A stretch of 64,000 nt of DNA from Alphaproteobacteria bacterium (GTDB lineage: Bacteria; Pseudomonadota; Alphaproteobacteria; Rhodospirillales; Rhodospirillaceae), in contig JAUVUZ010000010.1 of the NCBI GenBank assembly GCA_030604885.1, forward strand, positions 37,828 through 101,827. The letters are read 5' to 3'. A program made the position numbers and the translations under genes. Every line of letters begins with the position of its first letter. Position 1 is the stretch's first letter. Of the stretch, positions 56,709 through 64,000 are shown piece by piece. The notes beneath the pieces are model-generated. The model did not search any database, had not been told where the DNA came from, and was given only the letters and a program-made list of their open reading frames with translations.

Positions 56709-57191
56709 TCATGCCGGCTTCTTGCTTGAGAGCATCTCGATGGCGACCTTGATGCCTGCGATTTCCTCCCGGAAGTACTCGGCGTTGGCCAGCAGACGCT
56801 CCTGGATGGCGTAGAGCTTACGGATGGCTTCGCCCAGGGCGGCGGCAAGTTTTGCGTTTTTGTAGTGTTTGGCGACTGCGTAACCCGCGACACCCAAGAC
56901 CGCGACCGGAGCGGCCAATACGCCGATGCCCGCAACCATGCCCCCTCCGACTACGGCTCCGGCCGCAGCGAGTCCCGAGGTGATACCGGCAGCGGAAAGC
57001 CCGGAGACACCGAGCGTTGAAAGCGCAACAAGGGAACCGGCGCCGCCCGCGCTGGCTCCGAGCGCCGTCGCCATCCCCTCGGTGATGCCGGGGTAGTCCT
57101 TCTCGATCCGGAGGACGATAGCTCTGGTTTCCTCCGTCGCTTCATTTTTGATGCGCCGGATTTCATCGGCGTCGAACGCACTGTCTTCCAT
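56709..57191 (-). CDS. Glycine-zipper-like membrane protein (160 aa)
   Basis: Residues about 45-110 are an uninterrupted Gly/Ala/Val-rich hydrophobic block (GGAGSLVALSTLGVSGLSAA; AAGAVVGGGMVAGIG; PVAVLGVAGYAVAK), flanked by charged helices. Proteins of this composition insert as glycine-zipper bundles and can form pores. GGGGGAG precedes the ATG at 57191. First gene of the leftward operon; a divergent XRE gene lies 180 bases away. Confidence 0.7.
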   Translation of the reverse strand: MEDSAFDADEIRRIKNEATEETRAIVLRIEKDYPGITEGMATALGASAGGAGSLVALSTLGVSGLSAAGITSGLAAAGAVVGGGMVAGIGVLAAPVAVLGVAGYAVAKHYKNAKLAAALGEAIRKLYAIQERLLANAEYFREEIAGIKVAIEMLSSKKPA

Positions 57192-57371
57192 AACCGCTCC
57201 CCCTTTGCCTCTCACAACAGATCTAGCCCGACACTCCGGTCGTGGACTCAGCGGATCAGAGTTCCGGTCTCACGCGCAGCCCGCAAAACCTAACGGATAT
57301 GTCGTCATCGGTGAGTGTTTACGAAGTTCGCTTCATGGTCAATCGCCTTTCCTCAATTCAGAGTTCGAGGC

Positions 57372-57731
57372 ATGGCGACCGACATGAAGCACAGCCTGGG
57401 TCTGCGGATCCGGACGTTCCGGCTGGCCCGGAAGATGACCCAGGAACAGGTGGCGGAAGCCATCAACCGGACACCTGAAGCCGTGTCCAACATTGAGCGC
57501 GGCCAGAGCCTGCCCTCCCTGGATACCCTTGAGCGCCTGGCTCTCTCCCTTGAGGTGCCGCTCGCGGAGTTCTTCGAGAAAGACGGGGGCGCCACCCGTC
57601 AGCGCATCGAGCTAGAGGCGCGCCTTCGGGTGCTGGCGAGGACGATGAGCGACGAGGATCTCGAGGTCTCTGTCGGGCAGGCCGAGGTGCTCTTTCAGGT
57701 CAGATCCCGGGGCACGGTCGACAGAGCCTGA
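57372..57731 (+). CDS. XRE-family transcriptional regulator
   Basis: A 119-aa Cro/C1-type helix-turn-helix protein (IRTFRLARKMTQEQVAEAIN, PEAVSNIERGQSLPS) with a short C-terminal tail. GAGG precedes the ATG at 57372. It is divergent to the five-gene leftward operon and is the obvious candidate to control it. Confidence 0.85.
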   Translation: MATDMKHSLGLRIRTFRLARKMTQEQVAEAINRTPEAVSNIERGQSLPSLDTLERLALSLEVPLAEFFEKDGGATRQRIELEARLRVLARTMSDEDLEVSVGQAEVLFQVRSRGTVDRA

Positions 57732-57857
57732 GGTCGGGAGCGATCGCCGGAGGAAGCGCAGAGTGTGGAGGCTGGCCCCTCGGTCCTGAAACGTCGCGCT
57801 TCGGGCGATGATACGGCACCACTTCGATGATGTTGGGCGCCTATGCCACCCTGGAGG

Positions 57858-57892
57858 GTGTTGACAGCGGTGACTGTCAACGCTGTCAACAC
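57858..57892. repeat. Inverted repeat between convergent genes
   Basis: GTGTTGACAGC and GCTGTCAACAC form an 11-base perfect inverted repeat with a 13-base loop, and the loop itself holds another TGTCAAC. It lies between the XRE gene and the toxin gene, so it may be a bidirectional terminator or a protein-binding site. Confidence 0.6.
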
Positions 57893-57915
57893 CGTCAGCA
57901 CCGTTTGGTTGAAGC

Positions 57916-58314
57916 TTATTCGGCGCCGCGGTCAGCACCGTAGCGCTGTATGTCCAGGACCTGGACCGATGCTTTTTCGATGCGGAACAGGATGCGCAAG
58001 GCGAGCTCGCTGAGCACCAGTTCACGAAGCTCGATCCCGAACAGCCGGCTCTCGGGCGCAACCTGATGGTCGCCGCCGGCCAATCCGGCGATTTTGTCCC
58101 GCATGGTGCGAAGCCAGAGATCTGCGGCAGGCCGATTTTCTGTCGATGCGATCAGATATGCGGCACGCAGTCGATCCTGCGCATGCGGGGTCAGGGTGGC
58201 GGGCGCTTGGGCAGAAGGCGCTACCGGACACCGCTCCGGAGTGCGGCGGATCGTCCGCTTGCGGCAAACCTCCATCACCACTTGGTGGATAGGCAGGCGG
58301 GGATGGCGGCTCAT
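57916..58314 (-). CDS. RelE/ParE-type toxin
   Basis: The 132-aa protein has the RelE/ParE core after a variable N-terminus: LTPHAQDRLRAAYLIASTEN, WLRTMRDKIAGLAG, LFGIELRELVLSELALRILF, VQVLDIQRYG. Such toxins cleave ribosome-bound mRNA or poison gyrase. The ATG overlaps the antitoxin stop (ATGA). The N-terminal extension is longer than usual, so a downstream start is possible. Confidence 0.8.
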   Translation of the reverse strand: MSRHPRLPIHQVVMEVCRKRTIRRTPERCPVAPSAQAPATLTPHAQDRLRAAYLIASTENRPAADLWLRTMRDKIAGLAGGDHQVAPESRLFGIELRELVLSELALRILFRIEKASVQVLDIQRYGADRGAE

Positions 58315-58589
58315 TTTGGATTGCGATCAATCGCATCGAAAAAGGTGCGAGCATCGGATGTCTCGCCGGCGAGTGCCTGGTCCAGACTGCGCCGGAGCCC
58401 GAGCAACGTCTCCAGACGTTCGATGTGATCCTGCGTTTGCTGCCAGGCCTGAGCATCCAGCACCACAAGAGATGCGACGCCGTTAACGGTTAGGACCATC
58501 GGGCGCCCAGTTGCTTGGAGGCGTTCTGAGACCTCCTTGGAGTGCCGTTTGAAGTCGGTAAGTGGGATGATGTCGTTGGGGATATCCAT
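58311..58589 (-). CDS. Phd/YefM-type antitoxin
   Basis: A 92-aa antitoxin with the Phd/YefM fold: IIPLTDFKRHSKEVSERLQATG, then RPMVLTVNGVASLVVLDAQAWQ, and an unstructured C-terminal tail for toxin binding. It lies upstream of and overlaps the toxin gene, the usual order. It is likely autoregulated. Confidence 0.9.
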   Translation of the reverse strand: MDIPNDIIPLTDFKRHSKEVSERLQATGRPMVLTVNGVASLVVLDAQAWQQTQDHIERLETLLGLRRSLDQALAGETSDARTFFDAIDRNPK

Positions 58590-58664
58590 GTCCGAGCATT
58601 CTGCGCATTGAATTCGATGCTAAGTATGGAGCCTCAACCCCTTCGGATCAAGATCCCCATCTGC

Positions 58665-59294
58665 TCAGCATCCCTGGGAGTAGCCGTACTCGCGAACCCG
58701 ATACGGAGCGTTCCCTTTGCTGAAGGCCTTTGCGAGGTACGTCATTCGCCGGAGGACGTCGCGGTAGGCCATGTCGAACTGCCACACCTGTGCTTCCAAC
58801 GCTGGCCCCTGTTGCGCTGAGGACGGACGAACGAGCATGAGGTGCCCGAGACCCCCATCCTGGCAGCAGAAATGAACCAAGCCCGGCTGAACCACGCCGA
58901 TAACGCCCTGCCAGATGCAATCGATGGAATGAAGAATGCCGTGAGGGTTCTGGATCTTCGAGCCGTCGATGAAGAGGATGACGTGATAATGTGGGACAGG
59001 GCTGCTCACCTGCTCGCGCACCCAAACGTAGTGGACGTCGACATCATCAGAGAAACCGGAGCGGTATCCCTTCATCCGCTTCAACAGTTCGGAGACCTCT
59101 CGGTTTCTTCCGTCGTGGAGGTAGTCAACGGGAAAGCGAACATCGAACCGAACGACGAGGACTTTGCAATGCTGGTTGATCATGTAGTTGAGACGGTTCA
59201 GCATGCTGGTGTGGATGTCTTCACGATAGATCTGGGTGTCGAGGGCTGGTGATAGGCTGGTGAGATGGGACTGAAACTGGTGGGTGGATGCCAT
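58665..59294 (-). CDS. YagK/YfjJ (inovirus Gp2-like) domain protein
   Basis: A 209-aa protein of the YagK/YfjJ C-terminal type, related to inovirus Gp2. Blocks are VVRFDVRFPVDYL, the HYHVILFIDG motif and the terminal AYRDVLRRMTYLAKAFSKG. These proteins occur in P4-like prophages and integrative elements; a replication-related role is likely, not proven. An AT-rich spacer of 268 bases follows upstream with nothing recognisable. Confidence 0.82.
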   Translation of the reverse strand: MASTHQFQSHLTSLSPALDTQIYREDIHTSMLNRLNYMINQHCKVLVVRFDVRFPVDYLHDGRNREVSELLKRMKGYRSGFSDDVDVHYVWVREQVSSPVPHYHVILFIDGSKIQNPHGILHSIDCIWQGVIGVVQPGLVHFCCQDGGLGHLMLVRPSSAQQGPALEAQVWQFDMAYRDVLRRMTYLAKAFSKGNAPYRVREYGYSQGC

Positions 59295-59562
59295 GGCATT
59301 ATCCTAATAAATTTGATACATAATATGTCTGTATGATTTGTTTTAATTTATGTTATTCTGTTGTGATTATATTATATAATACCATATACCCAGAAATGAC
59401 TGCTGACGTATCAGTGGGATACGTTGATTATTAACTTCCATCACGCCAGTGAATGCGGGCGTTTGACATAATGAAAGTTAACTTGAGATTTCGATTGGAA
59501 AGAGGCTCGCTTTCCGATTGCCCCCTCCATGAGCTGAGGAACCCCAGTAGACAGAGCTAGGC

Positions 59563-60576
59563 TCAGGGCGAGAGGCTTCCGGACCGGAAGCTTCGGAGTT
59601 GCCGCAGCATTTCGTCTTGAAGTTCGATTGGCGCCAAAACCTCGATGGCACCACCCCAGGTGAACAGGTGCCAGCACATCTCTCGAAGACCACCCGCGCG
59701 GAAGCGCACGATCAGCGAACCATCCGGTTGCTCCTCGGTCGTCTGGGTAGGATGGAACAGCCACGCTCGCGCTTCCGCCGCAGCCTCGGGCCTGATGTGC
59801 CAAACCACATCGTATTCGGGTTCCTGGTAGGCGCCAAACGACCGAGAAACATACGCGTCGAGCGAGAACGTCTCGTCCCGCACGAAGCTATCTCGCTCCA
59901 TCTCCACTTCGGATATCTCTGCGAGCGAAAACAGACGGAATCCTGGTGAAGTGGCATCTGCCGTCTTGGCGAGAAGATAGGGTCGGACGCCGTAAATGAA
60001 CCCGTAGGGTTCGACCGTCCGTTGCGTTACGTCGCCCTTGATCCGGCTATCGTACCTGAAGGAAACCATCCGGCTGGCCAGGATTGCGTTGCGCAAGATC
60101 CCGACTAGGCCGTCCGCGATCTTCGGGCGCGGACCAGGGCGTTGGATCAGCATCTCCGACAAAGCCAGAAGTTCATGGTCCGGTTCGATGCGGCGGAGCG
60201 CCGAGCCCGGCAGCGCCGCGCGGATCTTGATCGCGGTGTCGTTCAGAGCCCTGGCGGCGTCGCTGCTCCCATGCCGTTCCATCATCGTGGCGGCGAACTC
60301 GATCGCGGCGACTTCATGGGCTTGGAACGGGTCACCGTTGCCCGTGTGGCTGGCGGGAATCCGCCAGCGCTTGCGCCCATCATCGTCCCAGCTTTCCACG
60401 CAGTCAGGGTAGATTTGCTGAATCGCCTTGAGCATCCGCTCGGCAGTTCGTCGACCCACCTCGAAACGCTCGCAGATCTCGGCAATTCCCCAACCGCAAT
60501 AGGAACCTTGCAGTAGGCGCGCGAGACGTAACAATTCGACGGCCTTCCCAAGGCGCGGGACGTCCTGGTCTTTCAT
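59563..60576 (-). CDS. WYL-domain transcriptional regulator
   Basis: A 337-aa protein: N-terminal winged helix (IAEICERFEVGRRTAERMLKAI), central WYL domain (FRYDSRIKGDVTQRTVEPYGFIYGVRPYLLAKT), and a C-terminal WCX extension. WYL regulators are often encoded in or beside phage-defence loci and sense nucleic-acid ligands. Start at 60576 has GGAG upstream. It probably shares a transcript with the 153-aa gene 57 bases upstream. Confidence 0.88.
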   Translation of the reverse strand: MKDQDVPRLGKAVELLRLARLLQGSYCGWGIAEICERFEVGRRTAERMLKAIQQIYPDCVESWDDDGRKRWRIPASHTGNGDPFQAHEVAAIEFAATMMERHGSSDAARALNDTAIKIRAALPGSALRRIEPDHELLALSEMLIQRPGPRPKIADGLVGILRNAILASRMVSFRYDSRIKGDVTQRTVEPYGFIYGVRPYLLAKTADATSPGFRLFSLAEISEVEMERDSFVRDETFSLDAYVSRSFGAYQEPEYDVVWHIRPEAAAEARAWLFHPTQTTEEQPDGSLIVRFRAGGLREMCWHLFTWGGAIEVLAPIELQDEMLRQLRSFRSGSLSP

Positions 60577-60633
60577 AGGAGGACTCCGGGAGCAGGTGGA
60601 CGTGGAAACTGCATCACGCACCGAGGTCCCAGG

Positions 60634-61095
60634 TCAAGCACATGAACGCATTCGGGTGTCGGGCAGAGTGGAAATTGCCAGTCGAGTTCGAGAGGTTCGC
60701 GGGGCCGCGCAATGCTCTTTCGACACCTCATCCAGAAGCGAGGCCAGGTCGTCGCAGATAGCCTGTGCAGCGACCCGCCGGTCTCGGTGCCTGATGCGTC
60801 GCGCGCATTCGAGGGCAGTGTTCAGCAGTAGCCAGGCGAACGCCGTGGCATTCGCCGTATGAGCGGCTCGGGCAAGGCAATCAAGCACCACGACCTGATC
60901 GGCAAGACGGAGGCTGCGTCGTTCGCGCTGGGCGATTTCCAGGCACCGCGCCATCCGTGGTCCGTCCTCTTGCCGGGCGGCATCGAGCGCAATCCGAGCA
61001 AAGGCCTGCGCCCGTTCACGAGCATTCCCCTGCCGAGCGTTCAATTCCGCAAGATCAAGGCCTTTGAGGGATGTCACTCCGTGGCGGCTTCGCAT
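60634..61095 (-). CDS. Uncharacterised 153-aa helical protein
   Basis: An all-helical, Ala/Arg-rich protein with TPR-like spacing (AQAFARIALDAARQEDGPRM), no membrane segment and no recognised family. A strong AGGAGA ribosome site lies 6 bases before the ATG. It lies directly upstream of the WYL gene on the same strand. Confidence 0.6.
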   Translation of the reverse strand: MRSRHGVTSLKGLDLAELNARQGNARERAQAFARIALDAARQEDGPRMARCLEIAQRERRSLRLADQVVVLDCLARAAHTANATAFAWLLLNTALECARRIRHRDRRVAAQAICDDLASLLDEVSKEHCAAPRTSRTRLAISTLPDTRMRSCA

Positions 61096-61544
61096 GTCAG
61101 TCTCCTCTTCTGTTGGTTAGGTCCCCTTTTAAGGCGCCCATCCGTCAGAATCGGGCGTAGAGGTATGTGGCCTTGGAGGAGGGCGAACTGCCCTTCAAAT
61201 CGACGTTTAGGTGATCTTGGCGCCAAGTTCGAGTTGTGCGCACAGAGCCAATAAGGATGATATTGTTGCAAAAATAGATATGTAATAAGTAAATATATGT
61301 ATAAACCTTGATAAGTGTTACTGCATTAAATGCAGCATTACTGAGAATGTTTTGCCTGCATGCGCCTGTATGTAGTGACGCGGTTTTCGGGGCTGTAAGC
61401 GTCTTTCTGGGGGATATTTTCCTCCTTTTCCTGGTTTTTCCGCTTTTCGCCTCGCCGATCAAACTCAATCGTTCGACTGTCACGACTTCCACGTAATCTC
61501 TGCGTGCGGGCACTTGGCCCGACAACCAATGGAGGTTACGAACG
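61096..61544 (+). promoter_or_regulatory. AT-rich gene-free spacer with a palindrome
   Basis: No convincing gene. The centre is AT-rich and holds a perfect palindrome CTGCATT-A-AATGCAG at 61321-61335, a candidate regulator-binding site for one of the divergent flanking genes. Confidence 0.4.
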
Positions 61545-62336
61545 ATGAGTGAGAGTCTTCTCCCTTTTCTCGATGCGATTGAAGCGAACTACGGCCCCAA
61601 GATCGAACTGGGCCGCTACTGGCTCTGGATCGCCGAATCGGCGCGACAGGTGGGGATATCCTGGCACATGGGCCGATCCTTCGACCGGCTGGTGGAGGTG
61701 AACGCGCACAACCAGGATTCCTGGGCTCCGCTGGCGCCGATCTACGACCCCGCATTCTCCGACATTCCGGAGGAGGACTGCATCTACCTCGAAGGGCAAT
61801 ACGGCGGCGAGCCGGTGGTGACGATGGCGCTCCGCCGCTTCGACTGGTCGCACACCAGCCTGCGCGACGAGTGGGAATCCGGCCGCCTCGCCTACCGCGA
61901 CCCGGCCAGCATGATGCAGCCCGGCGAGCAGTGGATCGCCGCCGCACCGATGGCCGAAAAAATCACCGGCCGGGTGGTGGATTCCGGCGGTCTGTGGTGC
62001 CACCCGAAGTTCCGCAGCCGCCGGGTGCCGGTTCTCACGATGGCGCTGATGCGGAGCGTCACCCTGGCGATGTGGAACCCGGATTTCCTCACCGGCCAAG
62101 TCGAAACCGGCGCGCGAGCGCGGGCGCTGCTCACGCTATACGGCCACCCGATGTCGCAGCCGGGGATGCGGATCGTCGGCAGTTGGCGCAGCTTCGACTG
62201 CATCCTGATTTGGGAATCCCGCGACTACATCACCGGCCGGGTGGCCGAACGCGGCTCCTCAACAGGGGCTAACCAGCCGGAGGCGGGGCACGGACGTTAT
62301 GAATACGTCCGAGCCGCGGGTGCGCCAGGGGAGTAG
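61545..62336 (+). CDS. Uncharacterised 263-aa protein
   Basis: I do not recognise a family. The centre (VDSGGLWCHPKFRSRRVPVL, then MALMRSVTLAMWNPDF) is faintly like the acetyl-CoA motif of GNAT acyltransferases, but not enough to call. TGGAGG lies 8 bases before the ATG, so the start is well supported. The 3' end overlaps the convergent next gene by 78 bases. Confidence 0.65.
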   Translation: MSESLLPFLDAIEANYGPKIELGRYWLWIAESARQVGISWHMGRSFDRLVEVNAHNQDSWAPLAPIYDPAFSDIPEEDCIYLEGQYGGEPVVTMALRRFDWSHTSLRDEWESGRLAYRDPASMMQPGEQWIAAAPMAEKITGRVVDSGGLWCHPKFRSRRVPVLTMALMRSVTLAMWNPDFLTGQVETGARARALLTLYGHPMSQPGMRIVGSWRSFDCILIWESRDYITGRVAERGSSTGANQPEAGHGRYEYVRAAGAPGE

Positions 62337-63098
62337 CAGGCGCTCGTAGCGACCCCAGTACCTGGAACCGTTTTCGAGGGTGAGAACCGCCTCGACGAGT
62401 TCCAGGTTCGGGGCTTGCTGGTGCGCCGTGGTGAAGTACGAGCGGGTCGTCGGCATCAGATATTTGGAATCGGGAAGATCCCGGATATCCGCGCCGTGAA
62501 ACCGCTCGTATCCACTCTTGTCGTACCGCCCATAGGTCTTCGGCCACGCTTCGATCACGCAGCGCTCCCGATTGGGGAGCCAAGCCAGCGCGCCACCGCC
62601 GAACACAGGGTTGTCGGCAACCTTTTGAACGTCTTCGGTCGAAATGTAGCCCTGCGCCGCCTTCCAAGCCTCAAACGCCGCCCGCAACCCTGATCGCCGC
62701 CCCTGCGTGAGACGCCCGAGCGAGAGCTTCATGATATTGGGGGAAAGAGGATCCTCCGGCGTCGACAACTGGAAATGCCGAAGGCGCGCAAACACGTCGT
62801 CGAGATTCATGACGACTTCAAGCGGGGTATGCAACCGCCCCACCTGCTCGATCACCACGCGGTGCGGCTCGTAGCGCAGCAGCAACTCGAGCACCCGCTC
62901 GAAGCATGGCATCGGGAACAATGAGGGTTTGACCAAGACCCGCGTGTATCGCGGGCAAAAGGATAAACCAGAAAACCCTAAATTGCGGAGTGCGTAATTT
63001 ACGACATTCGCATCTCGCCCGTAATAGCCGAGATAACGCACGAAATCATAGCTGTAGGGATTCCAGACCCTTCCGTCTGGACCGATAAGCATATTCAT
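62259..63098 (-). CDS. Uncharacterised 279-aa protein
   Basis: No family recognised. It is a soluble, mixed alpha/beta protein starting MNMLIGPDGRVWNPYS. The ATG at 63098 follows GGGGGACGAGG; a TTG would add 7 residues. It is convergent with the preceding gene. The two may form a unit, since the overlap of their ends makes separate acquisition less likely. Confidence 0.65.
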   Translation of the reverse strand: MNMLIGPDGRVWNPYSYDFVRYLGYYGRDANVVNYALRNLGFSGLSFCPRYTRVLVKPSLFPMPCFERVLELLLRYEPHRVVIEQVGRLHTPLEVVMNLDDVFARLRHFQLSTPEDPLSPNIMKLSLGRLTQGRRSGLRAAFEAWKAAQGYISTEDVQKVADNPVFGGGALAWLPNRERCVIEAWPKTYGRYDKSGYERFHGADIRDLPDSKYLMPTTRSYFTTAHQQAPNLELVEAVLTLENGSRYWGRYERLLLPWRTRGSDVFITSVPRLRLVSPC

Positions 63099-63255
63099 TG
63101 CCTCGTCCCCCACGCGCAACCGCGACAGCTGTTTTCATCGCGGTATGGCTAGGGTTCAGACTAGGAAAAATCCCGCCGTCCTTCAAGCATTCGGGGACAC
63201 CTAACTTGTGCCTCTTCGGCAAGGCCTACTCACGCAGCGGCCTACGCCAAAGGTA

Positions 63256-63271
63256 TGTGACCAAAATCACA
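63256..63271. promoter_or_regulatory. CRP-type binding site
   Basis: TGTGA-CCAAAA-TCACA is a perfect CRP/FNR-family palindrome, 55-64 bases before the secretion gene start. A CRP-like regulator probably controls it. Confidence 0.65.
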
Positions 63272-63325
63272 GAGCCACCGTCTTGCCATAGTTACCTTGC
63301 CCCCGCCGCAATCCAGAAAGGAAAG

Positions 63326-64000
63326 ATGGTGGGTATGCGCTTGAAGGGTGCGGCGTGCGCCGTGGGTATGGTGTGCGCGGCAAGCGGGGCCTGGGGGCAG
63401 TCGGCGCCGGGTCCGGCGGATCTCGATGCGATTCAGCGTCAGCAGCAGCAGATTCTCCGCGATCAGGAGGAGCGCCAGCGGCTCCTGGAAGAGGAGCGGC
63501 GGTCGCGCACCCGCAAGCCGCCGCAGGCGCTTCCCGCGGTGCCGCAGCCGGGCGGCGAGGGTGCCGACGCGCGCTGCTTCGACGTGGCCCGGATCGTCCT
63601 CGACGGCGTTGTCGAGACCTCCCTCGGCGACGTTTCCGACCTCCTCGCCGCCAACAGCGGCCGCTACCTCGGCCTTGCCGAGATCGACGCGCTGGTGCGG
63701 GCGCTCACCAACCGCTATGTCGAGCTGGGCTACAGCACCACCCGGGTCTACATCCCGCAGCAGGATCTCGGCTCCGGCGTGTTGCGGCTGATCGTTCAGG
63801 AAGGCCGGGTCGAGACGCTGAAGCTCGACGAACCCGGGCCGCCCGGCGGCCGCCTCGCCACCGCGTTTCCGGGGGTCGAGGGCGGTGTGCTGAACCTCCG
63901 CGACATCGAGCAGGGCCTGGACCAGATCAACCGCCTGCGCGCCAACGACGCGAAGATGGAGATCACCCCCGGCACCGGCCCCGGCGGCTCGGCGGTGACG
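63326..64000 (+). CDS. Two-partner secretion outer-membrane transporter (ShlB/FhaC/HecB type), 3' end outside window
   Basis: The frame is open from 63326 to the window end (225 codons). A signal peptide (GAACAVGMVCAASGAWGQS region) is followed by a Gln/Glu/Arg-rich coiled-coil (QRQQQQILRDQEERQRLLEE) and a POTRA domain (CFDVARIVLDGVVETSLGD, then NRYVELGYSTTRVYIPQQDL, LIVQEGRVETLKLD). This is the N-terminal plan of TpsB transporters, which secrete large adhesins or haemolysins. The start may instead be the in-frame ATG at 63335. The beta-barrel lies beyond the window. Confidence 0.9.
   Translation, partial: MVGMRLKGAACAVGMVCAASGAWGQSAPGPADLDAIQRQQQQILRDQEERQRLLEEERRSRTRKPPQALPAVPQPGGEGADARCFDVARIVLDGVVETSLGDVSDLLAANSGRYLGLAEIDALVRALTNRYVELGYSTTRVYIPQQDLGSGVLRLIVQEGRVETLKLDEPGPPGGRLATAFPGVEGGVLNLRDIEQGLDQINRLRANDAKMEITPGTGPGGSAVT

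Larger units (their letters stand above)
49823..63200 (+). mobile_element. Mosaic accessory region anchored at tRNA-Gly (right boundary not found)
   Basis: From the tRNA onward, base composition and gene content change: integrase remnant, excisionase-like and DUF3987 genes, a toxin-antitoxin pair, YfjJ-like and WYL genes, and several unknowns, interrupted by AT-rich spacers. No second copy of the tRNA-Gly 3' end was seen up to 64000, so the right end is approximate and set before the secretion gene at 63326. Multiple events may have built it. Confidence 0.6.

Noticed and set aside
50278-63325. A second copy of the tRNA-Gly 3' end marking the right edge of the island
   Set aside because: I looked for GGTTCGATTCCCTTCACCCG and close variants and saw none. 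The boundary may lie beyond the window or has been lost.

Overview
The window is a high-GC chromosomal segment of an alphaproteobacterium, most likely a flagellated Rhodospirillales-type organism. The evidence is the combination of a CckA hybrid kinase downstream of flhB, a recA preceded by the alphaproteobacterial LexA box (GTTC-N7-GTTC), a SAM-II riboswitch in front of metZ, a two-subunit glycine decarboxylase P-protein (gcvPA/gcvPB) behind a tandem glycine riboswitch, and LexA, rod and export genes of alphaproteobacterial type. Species cannot be named from the sequence alone.

Layout. 0-4.4 kb: end of a TPR-like protein, the spermidine genes speD-speE, and a branched-chain amino-acid type periplasmic binding protein. 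4.4-13.1 kb: a split flagellar locus. A leftward arm (fhlB-like, a 93-aa protein, fliO, fliP, then a PLP ammonia-lyase) faces a rightward arm (flgB-flgC-fliE-fliQ-fliR-flhB-cckA). 13.1-24.8 kb: recA, a VOC protein, alaS, a MerR-controlled trio, icd, a LysM protein, psd-pssA and a DUF2087 protein. 24.8-33.9 kb: an RND efflux pair, then gcvT-gcvH-gcvPA-gcvPB. 34-36.4 kb: a globin-coupled diguanylate cyclase, a small membrane protein and a sugar-nucleotide epimerase.

36.6-39.1 kb: tRNA-Gln(CUG) followed by a small AT-rich insertion that carries only hipB-hipA and ends in an imperfect copy of the tRNA 3' half. 39.1-49.5 kb: an aminotransferase/FAD-oxidase pair, then metQ-metN-metI joined to a SAM-type methyltransferase and a DMSP-lyase-family cupin (a candidate sulfonium or methionine module), then chorismate mutase, an FkbM-like methyltransferase, folE and metZ.

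49.75-63.2 kb: tRNA-Gly(CCC) followed by a mosaic, compositionally heterogeneous accessory region. It holds an integrase remnant, an orphan AT-rich gene, an excisionase-like/DUF3987 module, a five-gene leftward operon of unannotated membrane and exported proteins with a divergent XRE regulator, a Phd/RelE-type toxin-antitoxin pair, a YfjJ/inovirus Gp2-like protein, a WYL regulator with a partner, and two unknown convergent genes. From 63.3 kb a two-partner-secretion (ShlB/FhaC) outer-membrane transporter begins behind a perfect CRP-type palindrome and runs off the window.

The most attractive leads for new biology are the metQNI-methyltransferase-cupin operon, the five-gene membrane operon at 54.4-57.2 kb, and the integrase-less HipBA cassette whose antitoxin carries an unusual C-terminal extension.
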